A stretch of DNA of 64,000 nt, taken from contig JBANAY010000003.1 of assembly GCA_037952775.1 (NCBI GenBank), positions 36,456,001 through 36,520,000 of the forward strand, read 5' to 3'. Shown piece by piece: positions 43,695-55,130 of the stretch. The notes under the pieces are model-generated. The model was not told the DNA's origin and made no database searches. It was given only the letters and a program-made list of their open reading frames with translations. Source of the stretch: Clonostachys chloroleuca. Its lineage: Eukaryota; Ascomycota; Sordariomycetes; Hypocreales; Bionectriaceae. Position 1 is the first letter of the stretch; each line of letters begins with the position of its first letter. The position numbers were made by a program, and so were the translations under genes.

Positions 43695-45509
43695 ATGTCG
43701 ACACTCGAGAAAAAAGCTGTACCAACCAACTCGGCAACCGCTGGAAGTATTACCAGTGAGCACCATTCCGAGTTCGGTCATCTCAACCGACGCCTAGGCA
43801 ATCGAAAAATTCAACTGATTGCCGCTGGCGGCTCCATTGGGACCGCCCTTTTTATCAATATCGGCAGCGCATTAGCCAAAGGTGGCCCGGGTAGTCTTCT
43901 ACTCGCCTTTACTCTGTACACCATGATTCTTACCCTTGCCAATAACTCGGCCGCCTAAATGAATACATATATGCCGGTTGCGGGTGGCTTTATTCGCCAC
44001 GCTGGCTATTGGGTTGATGATGCGTTGGGATTCGTGGTTGGCTGGAACTTCTTCTTATTCGAGGCTTTTCTGATCCCCTTCGAGATCAGCGCCTTGACAT
44101 TTGTGATGTCGTTCTGGACTGAGGCTGCCACTCAACCAGGGCCTACTGCTGGCATATGTGCCACAGTAATTCTCATATACGGGTAAGCCAACCTGAGTAT
44201 TTAATTCTGTAACAGCCCTATCGTGTTTTCCGTCTAGTTATCCCGTACATCCTCGATGCTAAAACCGTCTACGTCCATTTTCACTTCTCTTGACAACAGA
44301 CACTCGAGTGCTAATTTATTTGGAGTAGAGTCCTAAAATGTAATGCTGTGAAACTTTATGGTGAAGTTGAATCTTGGCTCGCTTGCGGAAAGATTATCCT
44401 GATCTTGATTCTTTTCTCTTTCACTTTCATCACAATGGTTGGTGGCAATCCTAATAACGACGCTTGTGGCTTTAGATACTTCTCGAACCCAGGGTCGTTT
44501 GCTCAATATCTATCTAGCGGCGATCTGGGTCGGTTCGAGGGATTCTTTCATACCTCTGGACTGCTGCGCTCACCATTGTCGGTCCCGAATACATTTCAAT
44601 GGTGGCTGCGGAGGCTAAACATCCAAGTGTTTATCTCAAGACAGCCTTAATTACAGTGAACTACCGATTTGATGCCTTCTTCATCCTTGGTGCTTTGGCA
44701 GTCGGGATTGTCGTTCCATATAACGGCGACGTCCTCAAGGCTGTCTGGCTTAGTGCTGGTAGCGGCAAGGGCACCGCAGCGGCATCCCCATATGTCATCT
44801 CGATGGAGAATCTCGGAATCAGCGTTTTGCCGCATATTGTCAACGCTTTAATCTTGACATCTATATTCTCGGCTGGAAACACTTATATGTACTGTGCAAG
44901 TCGAGCCCTTTACTCGCTCTTCTTGGATGGCCACGCACCTCGGATACTGAGCTACTGCACCTCCAAGGGTGTTCCGATTTACTGCTTTGCTATCGTCATG
45001 CTATTCTCCTTTCTGTCCTTCCTTCAGGCTCACAGTGGCTCCGCTGTGGTCCTAACCTGGCTAGTAAGCATTATCACGGGCGGCATTCTCATTAGCTACA
45101 TTATCATATCCCTCACATTCCTGAATTATTACAGAGCCTGCCAGGTTCAAGGGGTTGACCGAAGAGAAAGGCCATATTGTGGATATTTCTAACCATACGG
45201 AACCTATATTGCTTTAGTATTTCTCACTCTGGTACTCTTTGGATATGGGTATTACGCGTTCAGGCCTTCATGGACGTGGAGACATATTTTCAGAGCTACA
45301 GTATGCAGATTTTGAGCGTGATTCTCTTCATTGGATGAAAAATTATCAACAAAACACACTATGTTACACCTGATAAGGTTGACCTCGTTTGGGAGCGACC
45401 TGGAATTGATGGGTACGAAGATGCCAACACTGAGCCGCCGCTGGGTTTCTGGGAGGAAATGATACATATTTTTGGGTTTCCAAAGAAAAAGGGGATGTCG
45501 GATGCTTGA
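43695..45509 (+). pseudogene. Amino-acid permease (AAP/YAT family) pseudogene
   Basis: Homology runs the whole length of a fungal amino-acid permease: LNRRLGNRKIQLIAAGGSIG, MNTYMPVAGGFIRHAGYWVD, an intron 44183-44328, KLYGEVESWLACGKIILIL, FITMVGGNPNNDACGFRYF, LTIVGPEYISMVAAEAKHPS, VQGVDRRERPYCGYF, PYGTYIALVFLTLVLFGYGY and the end VDLVWERPGIDGYED, GFWEEMIHIFGFPKKKGMSD. Lesions: TAA at 43956 where family members have Glu; a frameshift near 44549; TAA after YCGYF near 45191 where Gln is expected; another frameshift near 45265; and a TGA where Trp is expected near 45328. About 12 membrane segments are recognisable. The intact gene would have imported amino acids at the plasma membrane. Confidence 0.88.
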
Positions 45510-46730
45510 ATATATAGTAACGATGTGGGAGTTTGTGAGTATGCCATTTCTAGAATACATCCGCTGACAGACATGTCTTTGCCGCCGAAATTCTCAAAAA
45601 CAGTGGCACCAGTTGGCTTGGATAAAATTCTTCCAAACTTGTCCGAGACTAGACTTCAGCTAGGAAAAAACTGCCACAGGAAGGAGTAACAAATTATTTC
45701 ATTAAAAATGCCCAAATCAAATACAACGGTGAACAAGATTTCTTCCAAAATATGAGAGAGGGGCACTGAAAGAATGCACTCCGGATCATCTTATGATGCT
45801 GGGAGTTCGTAACGAAGAGGTTTACACGGTGATCGAGTGCTAGTATGATTGGACATATTTCTTCACGATCTCTCTTAACGGACTTACTTACTATACCTGG
45901 TCCTCCTCCATGTTCAATGCACGCCTGATAGGCTCCTATGTGTCTTCTTCAGAGAGATCGCAGCTGAGGCATGCTATATGCTTCGTATTGATATACTGAG
46001 GGATGCCTCTTTAAAATTGGTAATGATACTGGTCGTTGGTCACTTTGGCTCAGGGAGTCACACCTTACTTAGACCTTTTGAGGAGAAAACTGAGGGCTGC
46101 AATAAGCCCCTATCCACTCTCGGGCTGTATATACCAATTCCATGACAGTTTGGGCTTTTAACGTCAGCATCGAGATGGGGGTCTGAAATTAATTCCAGGT
46201 TCCGGAGACCTGCATACATGGAGTTCGGAATAGTATGACATAGAATGCAGATGAGAGCCTAGACCGAAAGTTTTCCATGTCAACGGAGACTACGGTCAAA
46301 GTCGCCTGTTCTAACCAACTCACCGCCGTAAAGGCAACGACTGGGCCGCCAAGACCGGAAGCGTTGAGGGATCAGTTCACAAAGAATACGCCGCGACCAG
46401 TCGGCTCGGTGCATGAAAGTCTATCCACTCGCCACCGGTAGGAATCGATCCACACCATCCTCATCAGGGAGGTGCTCGGGAACGGTCCAATTATATAAGC
46501 AACGAAGAGAGCAACTTCCATCGAAAATGCGGTCACGACAATTTGTTACAGAATCCTTGAGTTAAACCCTAGCTAGTTTCGTTACCTCTCATGAGATGTT
46601 TTGAAAGCAAAGGCCAAGATGTAGCTATATAAGAGCCCCCGTAGCCCCGAGAGAAACATTACTGAACGTGTAGCATCGTCATCCATCTTCTCTCCATCTT
46701 AATACTACTCATCAAGATTGTTCGCCCAAC
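45510..46730. other. Intergenic, no gene seen
   Basis: A 1.2-kb spacer between the permease pseudogene and the small secreted protein. Short frames only. Confidence 0.55.
46626..46633 (+). promoter_or_regulatory. TATA box of the small secreted protein gene
   Basis: TATATAAG lies 98 bp upstream of the start codon at 46731, followed by a C/T-rich leader (CTTCTCTCCATC), a common layout for strongly expressed fungal genes. Confidence 0.55.
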
Positions 46731-47215
46731 ATGTATTTTACTGCTGCTACACTTTTTCTCTTCATAGCACTCGCTGCTGCGAATACCCAGACCGTCGAAG
46801 TCTCCGCGCTGCACATGGCCGGACGGGGTAATCTCGCTACATCAAGCGTCCATTTCGATACAACATCCTTCACTCTGGACAAGGGATCTGCTTATGAGGT
46901 CTCATGCAAGGCAGACTACGTCACAGCTATCCCATCGGGCAGATTCACGGGCGAATGTCTCTACCCTGGCGGCGACCGTGCTCCGTGGGCTTTCTCTTAC
47001 GACAAGATCACGGAGAGCTCTAAGTTCCTCCTGACTCTTTATAACAGTGATGGGTGAGATTGTTTATATGACCCGAACTTGATCGTGAATCAAACTGACC
47101 CAATTAAAGTGCGGCGCGTACCGGACGAGGAACGGTGCCTACCTCTTGCAGTGTGAACGGAGAGGAGTTTACCTGCGACCAGTCTGAGCTGATCTCCATT
47201 ACCGTGTCGGCTTAA
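46731..47215 (+). CDS. Small secreted cysteine-containing protein
   Basis: Exons 46731-47053 and 47110-47215, 142 aa. The signal peptide is MYFTAATLFLFIALAAANTQ. The mature chain of about 120 aa has four Cys (SCKADYV, GECLYPGG, TSCSV, FTCDQ), enough for two disulphides, and aromatic and Gly residues typical of a compact beta fold. There is no known domain. Size, secretion and Cys content are like those of fungal small secreted proteins, some of which are effectors or surface proteins; no specific role can be claimed. The TATA box and pyrimidine-rich leader suggest good expression. Confidence 0.8.
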
Positions 47216-48551
47216 TTATCTCTGCCAAATAACTTTGCAGATGCTTGATTTTCTATAATTTAGTTATCCGGTCGCTCTTGAATCAATTTAGAATAGTTTG
47301 ACCGCCGTTATTTTGGATGGATTTTTTTTGTTTATCGGGATGCCTAGCATTTCGACTACACACTACTGATTTGCTGCGGTACATAGATTCTCAATGATGT
47401 GTATAAGGCTGGAAGTTTACCAAATCAAGATTCATCACACTGCGGCCGCGAATGAAGAAGCAGACGAGAAATATCGCTATTAATGACATGATCCTCATTA
47501 TGGTTATACAACTCGACAGCTCCTCCGCGCGTACCCATCTCGCTCATAATGGGGGGTTTGCTGTCAGTAAGCTAACTATAATTGTCGCTGTAGCTCTCGA
47601 CCTTGAACATGTTTTGGCTCGTATTAGTGGCCGACTGGAGTAAGTATTGCGGAGTGTCCGACTAGAGAGATCATCAGTTGTTTTTGTGCGAATTGTGACG
47701 CAAGAGGATTTCCATTCGACCTGAGTAATGTCATTTGGTCTGTTGTTCTTAGGTTTGGAAGACCCGCCTCCCGTTTCATCTCACCATGCTGGTACACTCC
47801 GGATTTCAATAAATCCTCTCAAATATGTGCCCCCTCCGAACTGTCCCGATCAATAACCCCGCCCATGATTAACGAGAAGGGGCCCCGCCGGGCTGATGTT
47901 GAAGGAACCTGTCGTTTTATTGTTCATCCTTAATTCTCGTAGTGGATTGCGTGAGTTGGCTCTTCGAATGACCATCATGACGCGATTGGAGGCCCCTATA
48001 TAATTATTCCGGTATCCAATTGACTTTCTGTGATTCCACGAGTCAAGCTTTACGAATACCGGTGTAATCATATTCTCTTGCCCATGATTGGCGACGCTGA
48101 ACACCTTAATTTGAATGCTACCCTCATTCCCAGAACGGCCATGGGAGATAGCTTCCGTTGTTGCAGCAGCTTGAAACACGTGCGCGTTTGTGGAGAAATA
48201 ACTCTATTTTTGCAATCTTGGCACCTCTTAAAAGTATGTAGAAAGCCAATCGAAAGTATCCAGTGGAATACTCTATAATATATCAGGGCACGGATGATCA
48301 CTGTCCGTTTTGGGTCGCTTTGTCGGTTCGAATTGCCGTCTCGCTTGCTGAAAACATGCAGCTGCTGACGAAACATCAACAGTAAAATGAGTTTCACCAT
48401 CCATCTGACTTTATGCGAATCTTGGGAAAACTATGGGGTAGATGTGCCTATATATATCAAGCGAGATCCCCAATGCGAGGTTCCTTTGTCCAACTCGACA
48501 TCACACAAATAACATACCTCATCTGAAAGTATAAGAAATACAGTATAGAAA
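47216..48551. other. Intergenic, one doubtful minus-strand frame
   Basis: About 1.3 kb. A minus-strand frame at 47850-48179 (109 codons, IQIKVFSVANHGQENMITPV and similar) reads like protein but lacks a domain or clear gene structure. A hydrophobic start MVKLILLLMFRQQLHVFS lies upstream at 48400 in another frame and could be its first exon. Confidence 0.35.
48449..48457 (+). promoter_or_regulatory. TATA element of the LPMO gene
   Basis: TATATATAT about 95-100 bp before the start codon at 48552. This distance matches that of the neighbouring secreted-protein gene. Confidence 0.5.
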
Positions 48552-49349
48552 ATGCGACCATTTTCGGCAATCCTTAGCCTCGGGGCTTGTATAATCCCGC
48601 TGGTATCTGCCCATGGCTTCGTTTCTGGCGTTACAGTCAACGGAGTCTGGACTGCTGGTGCTGATCCCGTCTGGTATTATTATCCCAGCGGAACCTCCCC
48701 AGCAACTGCTGGCTGGAACTCATTAAACCAAGATCTAGGCTTTGTTGAGCCTGCCAATTTTGGCACTGCCGACATTGCGTGCCATAAGAGTGCCACTGCT
48801 GGCAAGAACTTCATCAACGTCAATGCCGGTGACACGATCAAACTCTACTGGAACACTTGGCCCGACAGCCACAAGGGCCCTATCATCAACTATCTTGCCC
48901 CCTATAATGGTAAGTCTTCTTGAGCCACATTAGTCTATAGGAAGTAAGGGGATTGATCAATAAACGCAGGCGAGACAACTGCTGGTAGCTTGAGTTGGTC
49001 CAAATTCAGCCAGAGTGCCATTGTGAGCGGCACGACCTGGGTTACCGATACCCTGATTGCCAACAACTTCACCACATCGACGGTGATTCCCCGAAATCTC
49101 AAGGCGGGCAACTACGTCCTCCGACATGAAATTATTGCCTTGCACGGCGCCGGGAGCGACAATGGCGCTCAGAACTACCCACAGTGCCTGAACCTCAAGG
49201 TCGGTGGCAGTGGTACCGTTTCACCTTCCGGAGGTACCGTAGGATCCAGCCTGTACAAGCGAACTGACGCTGGAATTCTCTTCAACTTGTACACCTCTTA
49301 CACGAGCTACCCATACCCTGGTCCAGCTCTTTGGACTGCCGCCAATTAG
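48552..49349 (+). CDS. AA9 lytic polysaccharide monooxygenase
   Basis: Exons 48552-48909 and 48970-49349, 245 aa. Signal peptide residues 1-20 ([20 protein letters not shown]) end exactly before His21, which becomes the N-terminal copper-binding His of the mature enzyme ([11 protein letters not shown]). The second copper ligand is His107 in [15 protein letters not shown] (mature residue 87). The axial Tyr lies in QNYPQCLNL, and a disulphide pair is formed by Cys77 (DIACHKS) and the Cys in YPQC. The motif [13 protein letters not shown] is typical of AA9. The enzyme oxidatively cleaves cellulose or other beta-glucans outside the cell using copper and a co-substrate. There is no cellulose-binding module; a Gly/Ser linker and a short tail follow. 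Confidence 0.93.
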
Positions 49350-49647
49350 GTCCGTGGTGCGATACGGAAGCTCGTATTGGGTACAGCCACTTCACTACTA
49401 TTTCATTTGACCACTTGAAATCATTATTTAGTGGGTTTGCGGCAACTGATAGCTACTGCCATCACCGAAGTGGTTGGAATGGGATATAATCACATACTCG
49501 AATTGTCTACCGAGAACGATTCTACACTTAGCAATCTGGTCCATATACGCATATACATGTGTGTTAGCGATAGGAACTTATATGGCAATTCTCCACATCC
49601 AAAAGATATCTATATACCTAGATAAGCGTGAACTTTGACCTGGCCGA
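49350..49647. other. Short convergent spacer
   Basis: About 300 bp, AT-rich, 3' untranslated sequence of the LPMO and ankyrin-like genes. Confidence 0.5.
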
Positions 49648-50640
49648 CTAGTGGTTGTACCGTTCTGAGAAATAGGGAGGGTCTTCCACTATTTCAAGTC
49701 CATTTAGACAGTCAATCATTGACTCAAGCCCATGAGCCACTGCCATTTCCATTGCTTCTTCATATCGTCCCAAGGTAACCATATACCCGTGTTCCAAAAT
49801 CAGCTGGAGCATAGGTCCATCCTCTCTCTTGATAATTTCCACCAGAAGCTCACGAGGGGCGAAGTCTGTTTCAAATGTTATTTTACGCTTAAGAACCTTC
49901 CTCATTATCCCTCCACATCCAGCCCGGTTGGCCGCGGTAAGCACCCTGTCGTGGTGATCCACGTCCCGAGCGAGTAGGAAATCGACGATATCTTCAAAGC
50001 ATCCGCGACAGGCTCGATAGAGAGGATTCCCAAATCTGCCATGAGTACCAGCTCTGATCTTTGAACTGGACCCGGAAATGTGGCGTACCATGGCTAGATT
50101 GGCGTATCGAGCGTATTGTGCGATCTGATTGCGTTGCCGACTCTGCCTACCAGTCTCTGTGTCGCTAGAAAAGGAGAAATTATCGGTGATAAATCGTATA
50201 TGGCTGGTGTGCGGGAGAAGTATTGGTTGGAGAACATAACCCCAGAGATGATGGGCTTGGAAGTAGCTGGCGGATAAGACCGTAGACTGGGCGGGAAAAG
50301 CACATTGATGAATAAATCCAAGTTTCTTAACCATGGCACCCCATATAGCGTCTTGTATGTTCTCGTAGGCCCATTCAAAATAGCTTTGATCATCCGGGAA
50401 TTCGAAGGAAGCTCGAGAGAGGATATGCCTCTGGAATATATCCAGGATAGCGGAATTCCCACGGAAAGCGGCGATCCATATTGGTGAACGGAATAGGTCG
50501 CAGCGGTCAGTTGGACTGTTTCTGATTAGAATCCACTTATGCGTATATAAAGGCCCAAAGAACTAGAATGCTGACCTGCACACACTATCATGGTGCTCCA
50601 GTAGGCTCTCGACAACTGCAGCCTGATAAAAAAAAAGCAG
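49648..50640 (-). CDS. Ankyrin-repeat-like protein, 5' end unresolved
   Basis: The last exon is 50521-49648, joined over an intron 50575-50522 to an exon ending at 50576. The splice (AG|A) gives AAVVESLLEHHDSVCRNSPT then RCDLFRSPIWIAAFRGNSAI, a typical ankyrin pattern. It continues with LYRACRGCFEDIVDFLLARD and MLQLILEHGYMVTLG, further ankyrin-like helices. The start is not identified; the frame stays open upstream past 50640 without a clear Met, and an upstream fragment at about 50800-50925 (NPDVGRFVEIREAAEALCDR) could be another exon or a relic. The family is a protein-binding scaffold; the partner is unknown. Confidence 0.6.
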
Positions 50641-50699
50641 CAGCGCATAGCAAATTGAGTTGGGCGTTTGATGGCGGCTCACGAGGCGGCTCACGTATC

Positions 50700-51525
50700 A
50701 TCTCTACGGTGGAGGGGTGAATGTGTCATATATCAGTCTCTGGTTTTATCCATAGCCGTTATTCACCAGGACGGTTTGTACCTCGCTCCAGCCCTAATCA
50801 GCATAGACCATTGACAATTTCCTCAAATGAAATTTGGCTGTTATTGCGATCACATAAAGCCTCGGCAGCTTCGCGGATTTCGACAAAGCGTCCCACATCT
50901 GGATTTGTTTCGCCAAGGACATCGGGCTACAAGATACTGCTCTCAGAGCCTGCTGGATCTATATCGATCATTACGCATCCACCAGTGGCGACCCCTGTGA
51001 GGGACAGAAACGTCATCGAGGATACGTGAGTCGTAGAGAGCCGGGATAAAGCACTCGTTAAATCGCTCTGTACATACAATCAGCTGAGCGGTGAACCTAA
51101 GTCGGTTGATCCTCTTTGCTAAGGCTACTTACGACACACCAGCCTCAATCCGAGACCGCGCACCGCGCCTCGGGAAAGGATGCAATTGATAAGTAGAAGG
51201 TGGATGAGTTAATTGGGTAGGCTTAAGATAGACATTTTGTCGGCAGCAACCCGGGAGTAGCCGTTTTGCGAATCGCAGGAGGAGAGTTGTTTGACCGTAA
51301 AAATTATCAGGTTATGGTGATTTGCTTAGGGTGTCGAGACCAGCCATCAGACCACCCCCTCGTAAAATTCACCAACCAGGATTCTCATCCCTGCATTAGT
51401 TGTGCTGAGCCATAGCCAACGGCGAGAACTGCCAGGCAGCAGCGGCGGTGGACACCATCATCGTCCAGACAAAAGCAAAGGGCCAATCGTCTGTGTATCG
51501 TGTGTTCGAGCTCATTTGCTAATTA
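50700..51525. other. Spacer, possible 5' exon relic
   Basis: No complete gene. On the minus strand, 50800-51020 is coding-like (VATGGCVMIDIDPAG ... EIREAAEALCDR) with one internal stop. It is possibly the front of the ankyrin-like gene. Confidence 0.4.
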
Positions 51526-52198
51526 TTATTTACTCAGTTTCGCCTCCATGATCACCTGAACTTCATCGGTACGAGAAACAAGAACCTCTGTGACCTTCTT
51601 GCCGTCCATGTTGTATTCTCTGACTGTCTTTTGAAGGCTACCCGTCAGCTGGTTTCCCAGGTGAGTGCCTTTTCTGAATCTGCAACTGCTAAACTCCAGG
51701 TCCCCACTCCCAGATGTCCATGGCCAATTCGATGAGCTTGACATACAATCTACCGAATGGGGAAAGATTGGCCCGCTCCATCTCATCGTCTTCTCCTCGG
51801 GTAGCCTCGTCTCCCACTGACTGCTCCTCAGCTCTACCCTGAGGGATGTTTTCATTAAGCCGATGGGCATCTCTCCAATTTTGCAGATGGCGCAGTCGGT
51901 GTTTGATGCTTCTTCTCTTCTCCCACACTTTGCCATTGCGTAGAGCGTCGCTTAATTCGTCGAATGGGAGATCTTGCTCCGTACGCTCAACTTGGGAATG
52001 GATAAAACCCATCACGTTTGCGTCATCAATCATCGTGATGATCAAGTTGACATCCCCGAGCGGAATGTCATTTAGGGGCAAAGTCTCGTCGCGTGGGTGG
52101 GCACGTCGCTCATGCAGAAGGTGGTAGACTGTCCTCATTTCGTGACAGCGTTTCCGTTGGTTTACACTGGCTCGCCTATATTCAATCTCCGTCGGCAT
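51526..52198 (-). CDS. Hypothetical protein, two exons
   Basis: Exons 52198-51695 and 51648-51526 joined in phase (..WEWGPG/LTGSLQKTV..), 208 aa. There is no recognised domain. It is hydrophilic and helical, with many Arg and Glu (RKRCHEMRTVYHLLHERR, DALRNGKVWEKRRSIKHRL), no signal peptide and no membrane segment. A further 5' exon is possible: an open stretch beginning near 52370 (MKQQIFRVRIPDK) can be spliced to this frame using a GTACCC donor. The function is unknown. Confidence 0.5.
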
Positions 52199-52837
52199 AT
52201 TTGCTGTTGCTATGGCTTTGTTAGTTCACTATGAAATAAGTGCAGCAAAAGAAGTGTAGGGGTACGAACGATCATAAAGTGAGTTTCGATATATCTGCGA
52301 AGGAGTGGGCTTTGTTGATGGAAGGTCGGAGTTTTGTCTGGAATTCGAACTCTGAAAATTTGCTGTTTCATATCGACTGAAATGTTACACAGCCCATTTC
52401 CCTGCACTACACCACGTCCAAAAGTCACGAGAATGCCCTATGGATTGTATTTGAAAATAACTGGCATCGCGGATTAAAGAGAATACAGAGCGTCCCATGA
52501 CCCTGGCCATAATCGGGAGCGATTCGAAAATTCTGGTGTATATAAACGCCTAGCTTAAGCTTGAGGTTTTACGATAAAATAGCGAAAGAGTGTGTGATAA
52601 ATTGGTGGGTCCTTCTGATTTTCTTCGCTAGGCATTAAACTGTCTTTACTATAATAAAAAGAATCTTAAGAATCCAGACGAATCCTCCAACTTTACTCAT
52701 GGCTAAAGGTAGGGATTTCTCGAAACTCTGAGGCTCGGCGGCGGATATCCGATATCCCCCCTCACAGAGGGCAAATTGGGTAAGCAGACAACCTAAATGT
52801 TGAGTTCTGCGGCGCAGTGCTTCTTCCAGTCTACCGC

Positions 52838-53381
52838 CTAACCGTTACCCGGTTTCTTCTCGACCCAACCAAGAAAGATCCTTAGGGAGTCCTCGTCTAG
52901 TAGTGCAAGCGCAGCTGCCGGAACATCATGAGTCCATTCAGCTTTCCCTTGTTCAAAGTCTTTGTAAGCACGGCGAGTAGCCTCAATCCCCTCGTGATGC
53001 TGATCAACTCCCATCCGGATTGGGTTGAAATCATCCGCGAACGGGTCAAGGCGAAGTGCCAAAAAAAAAATCGACGTGGTCTTTCATTGCCTTGGACAGC
53101 CCACAAACCGCTGCCACAGGTTGTTTATCTCTTGATGGTGATTGCTCTTGTTGTTCTAAGTCATCAAGTGATCAGTGCCCATGAAAATTACCAACAGCAT
53201 AGGAGTTTATGTGCCTACTTTGCGCTTCTTCTGCCTCAATTGTCCCACCGTGGAACTGCTGCGCGGGGGTTGTGATCCTTCCCCAAAAAGGGAACAGAGC
53301 CAATGTGATGATAATAAAAAGCCACATCCTGTTGCTAAAGGCTCGGATCTCAGCAAAAGGCCTGTGTTTTCGAGGGGGCAT
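52838..53381 (-). CDS. Small single-pass membrane protein, one homopolymer frameshift
   Basis: Exon 53381-53192, intron 53191-53111, exon 53110-52838, about 153 aa. The N terminus MPPRKHRPFAEIRAFSNR is basic and followed by one membrane helix MWLFIIITLALFPFWG. After the splice the chain reads AVCGLSKAMKDHVDF, then the frame breaks at a run of ten bases (53061-53070). With nine it continues LALRLDPFADDFNPIRMGVD, RRAYKDFEQGKAEW and ends FLGWVEKKPGNG. No family is recognised. The topology suggests a short cytosolic N terminus and a larger soluble C-terminal part. Confidence 0.5.
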
Positions 53382-53966
53382 TTTGAGGTAAGAATATGGA
53401 ACACTATGCCCTTGTTTCTCTGAGAAAAAATGCAGAAAAGTATGGGCTTTTTAGCAGGTTTTATGGTGATAATCAGATAGATAAATTGACGAGATTTCAA
53501 AATTTAGTCTAAAGGATCTACACTGACGCCTTTTATAATATTTGCCAGAGGAAGAGAGAGCGGCGTTTGAGATAATCAAACAGCTATGGAAACGAATGGT
53601 TCCGAAACGAATCAGCCAAGGCAGTTTTGTTTGCCACATCAACACCACCCATTGTTCTCTTTGTGACGCGTAAAGAGTCACCGTGCTGCTACAGGCTATT
53701 GTTGGCGTTAAGCATCATATTACAGCGCCTAACCGTGAATTTCTTGGTGTTTGGTTATTTACCCCGTTTTGTTTCAGCAGCTGTCGCTAAGCCGCAGAGC
53801 GTGTTCACTTACTACTACGATGTTTGATGGACAACGCACATGAGGTGATTGCAAGCCAGGGCTTGAATATTTAAGTAGGTAGGCACCATCGCCAGGTAAG
53901 CTGGCTGCTCTACCTTTTTTTTTTACGAAGTTCAACCACACTTCTTACTCATCGCGAGCATATACC
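53382..53966. promoter_or_regulatory. Divergent promoter region
   Basis: About 585 bp between the small membrane protein gene and the gene at 53967. No gene is supported here. A poly-T tract lies near 53914. Confidence 0.4.
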
Positions 53967-54975
53967 ATGCGTCTCACTGCAATTCTAACCGTGGCATTAT
54001 CTGTCATTGGGCTGGGAATTGGGCTGAGAATTGGGTTGGGAATCCTTTTCGCAGACAACCTCACGGCAACATGTATTGGCTTTGGTCACATGCCTTCTAT
54101 GCCTACTCAAGTCTCTCCATATGATGACTCCACCACCAGCTTTATCTTAGAACAAGTTTGGAGGATCAAAATTGTCGCCGACCTTGGCCGCCTGGCCGAG
54201 TTGAAGTATGGCAATGCGGTCGTCAACATCTTAGGTATGAAGAGCGAATGACTATCCTTGTAACCAAAACTTACAACAATAAACAGGTCCCCTCGAGGAT
54301 TTATCCACGGATAAGGATGTGAATGCGTCAGTCTCAGTCGTTGAGCCGCATTACAGCTGGATGGAGGTGGAGGGGTTTGCTGCATTCGACGGCTTGAGAA
54401 CTCTCCGAGAGTCGATCCTTAGTGATCCGTCCGACTGCACTTTGATTACCGGAGGATACTTTACTCGTTTATCGACTGTGTTACGCCTTCCCCAAATTAC
54501 GAGAGAGCAGCTTGCCGGACGAATCCAGAGCATCACTTTGCACTTGCATACTCTTGATGCGCTACAAAAGGAGTTCAGGCAATATGATAAGAGTATGAGC
54601 GTGCTTGAAAGCAGCATTTGCCAGCGATACATTCCTCAAATTGCCTCGACAATCGAACTCCTATCAGATGGCGAGGGCAAGCAGTCGGCAGAAGCTACAG
54701 ACCTTCTCGACCGCGCCGAATCGGATTTTTACCGGCTTAAAATTCTGTGTCTCGAACTCAAAAGATCTAAAACCCTGCGCAATGAAGTGAGGGATGTCAC
54801 AGATGGAACGGCCAAGACTATCACAGAAAGTTTGAAGACGATTGAAAGTCTGGAGCGGGATATTAAGTATGCAAGGAAAATTGATTCATGGGCTTCTCGA
54901 AAACTTGACAAACAATTACTTGAAGTTCTGGAAAAGGAAATTGAGTACTTTGGAAATTTCTTTACTGATTTTTAG
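53967..54975 (+). CDS. Membrane/coiled-coil hypothetical protein
   Basis: Exons 53967-54234 and 54287-54975, 318 aa. The N terminus MRLTAILTVALSVIGLGIGL is a signal peptide or membrane anchor with an unusual Leu-Gly-Ile repeat (GLGIGLRIGLGI). Residues from about 120 onward are strongly helical with heptad-like Leu/Ile spacing (LAGRIQSITLHLHTLDALQK, ITESLKTIESLERDIKYARK), a long coiled coil. No known domain. It is convergent with the larger membrane protein at 57239-55131, whose composition and helical middle region are similar in style. The gene is intact. Confidence 0.72.
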
Positions 54976-55130
54976 CCAACTCTTTGTGCGCACAAGATCA
55001 ATGTGATACTTGGCCTTCCTACTTGGATATGGCGCATCCTCAGGGATGAAACAGTATCGTCGCCCATTGACAGTGTTCTGGTTTCTCAGGCAAATTGAGT
55101 GGTTAATTACTTCATAGCACGAGAATTCCA

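Noticed and set aside
47850..48179. Minus-strand secreted protein
   Set aside because: Coding-like but no convincing start, exon joins or domain; kept only as a remark on the spacer.
48320..48345. GGTTCGAATTGCC, resembling a tRNA T-loop
   Set aside because: No acceptor stem, D-arm or anticodon arm could be paired around it.
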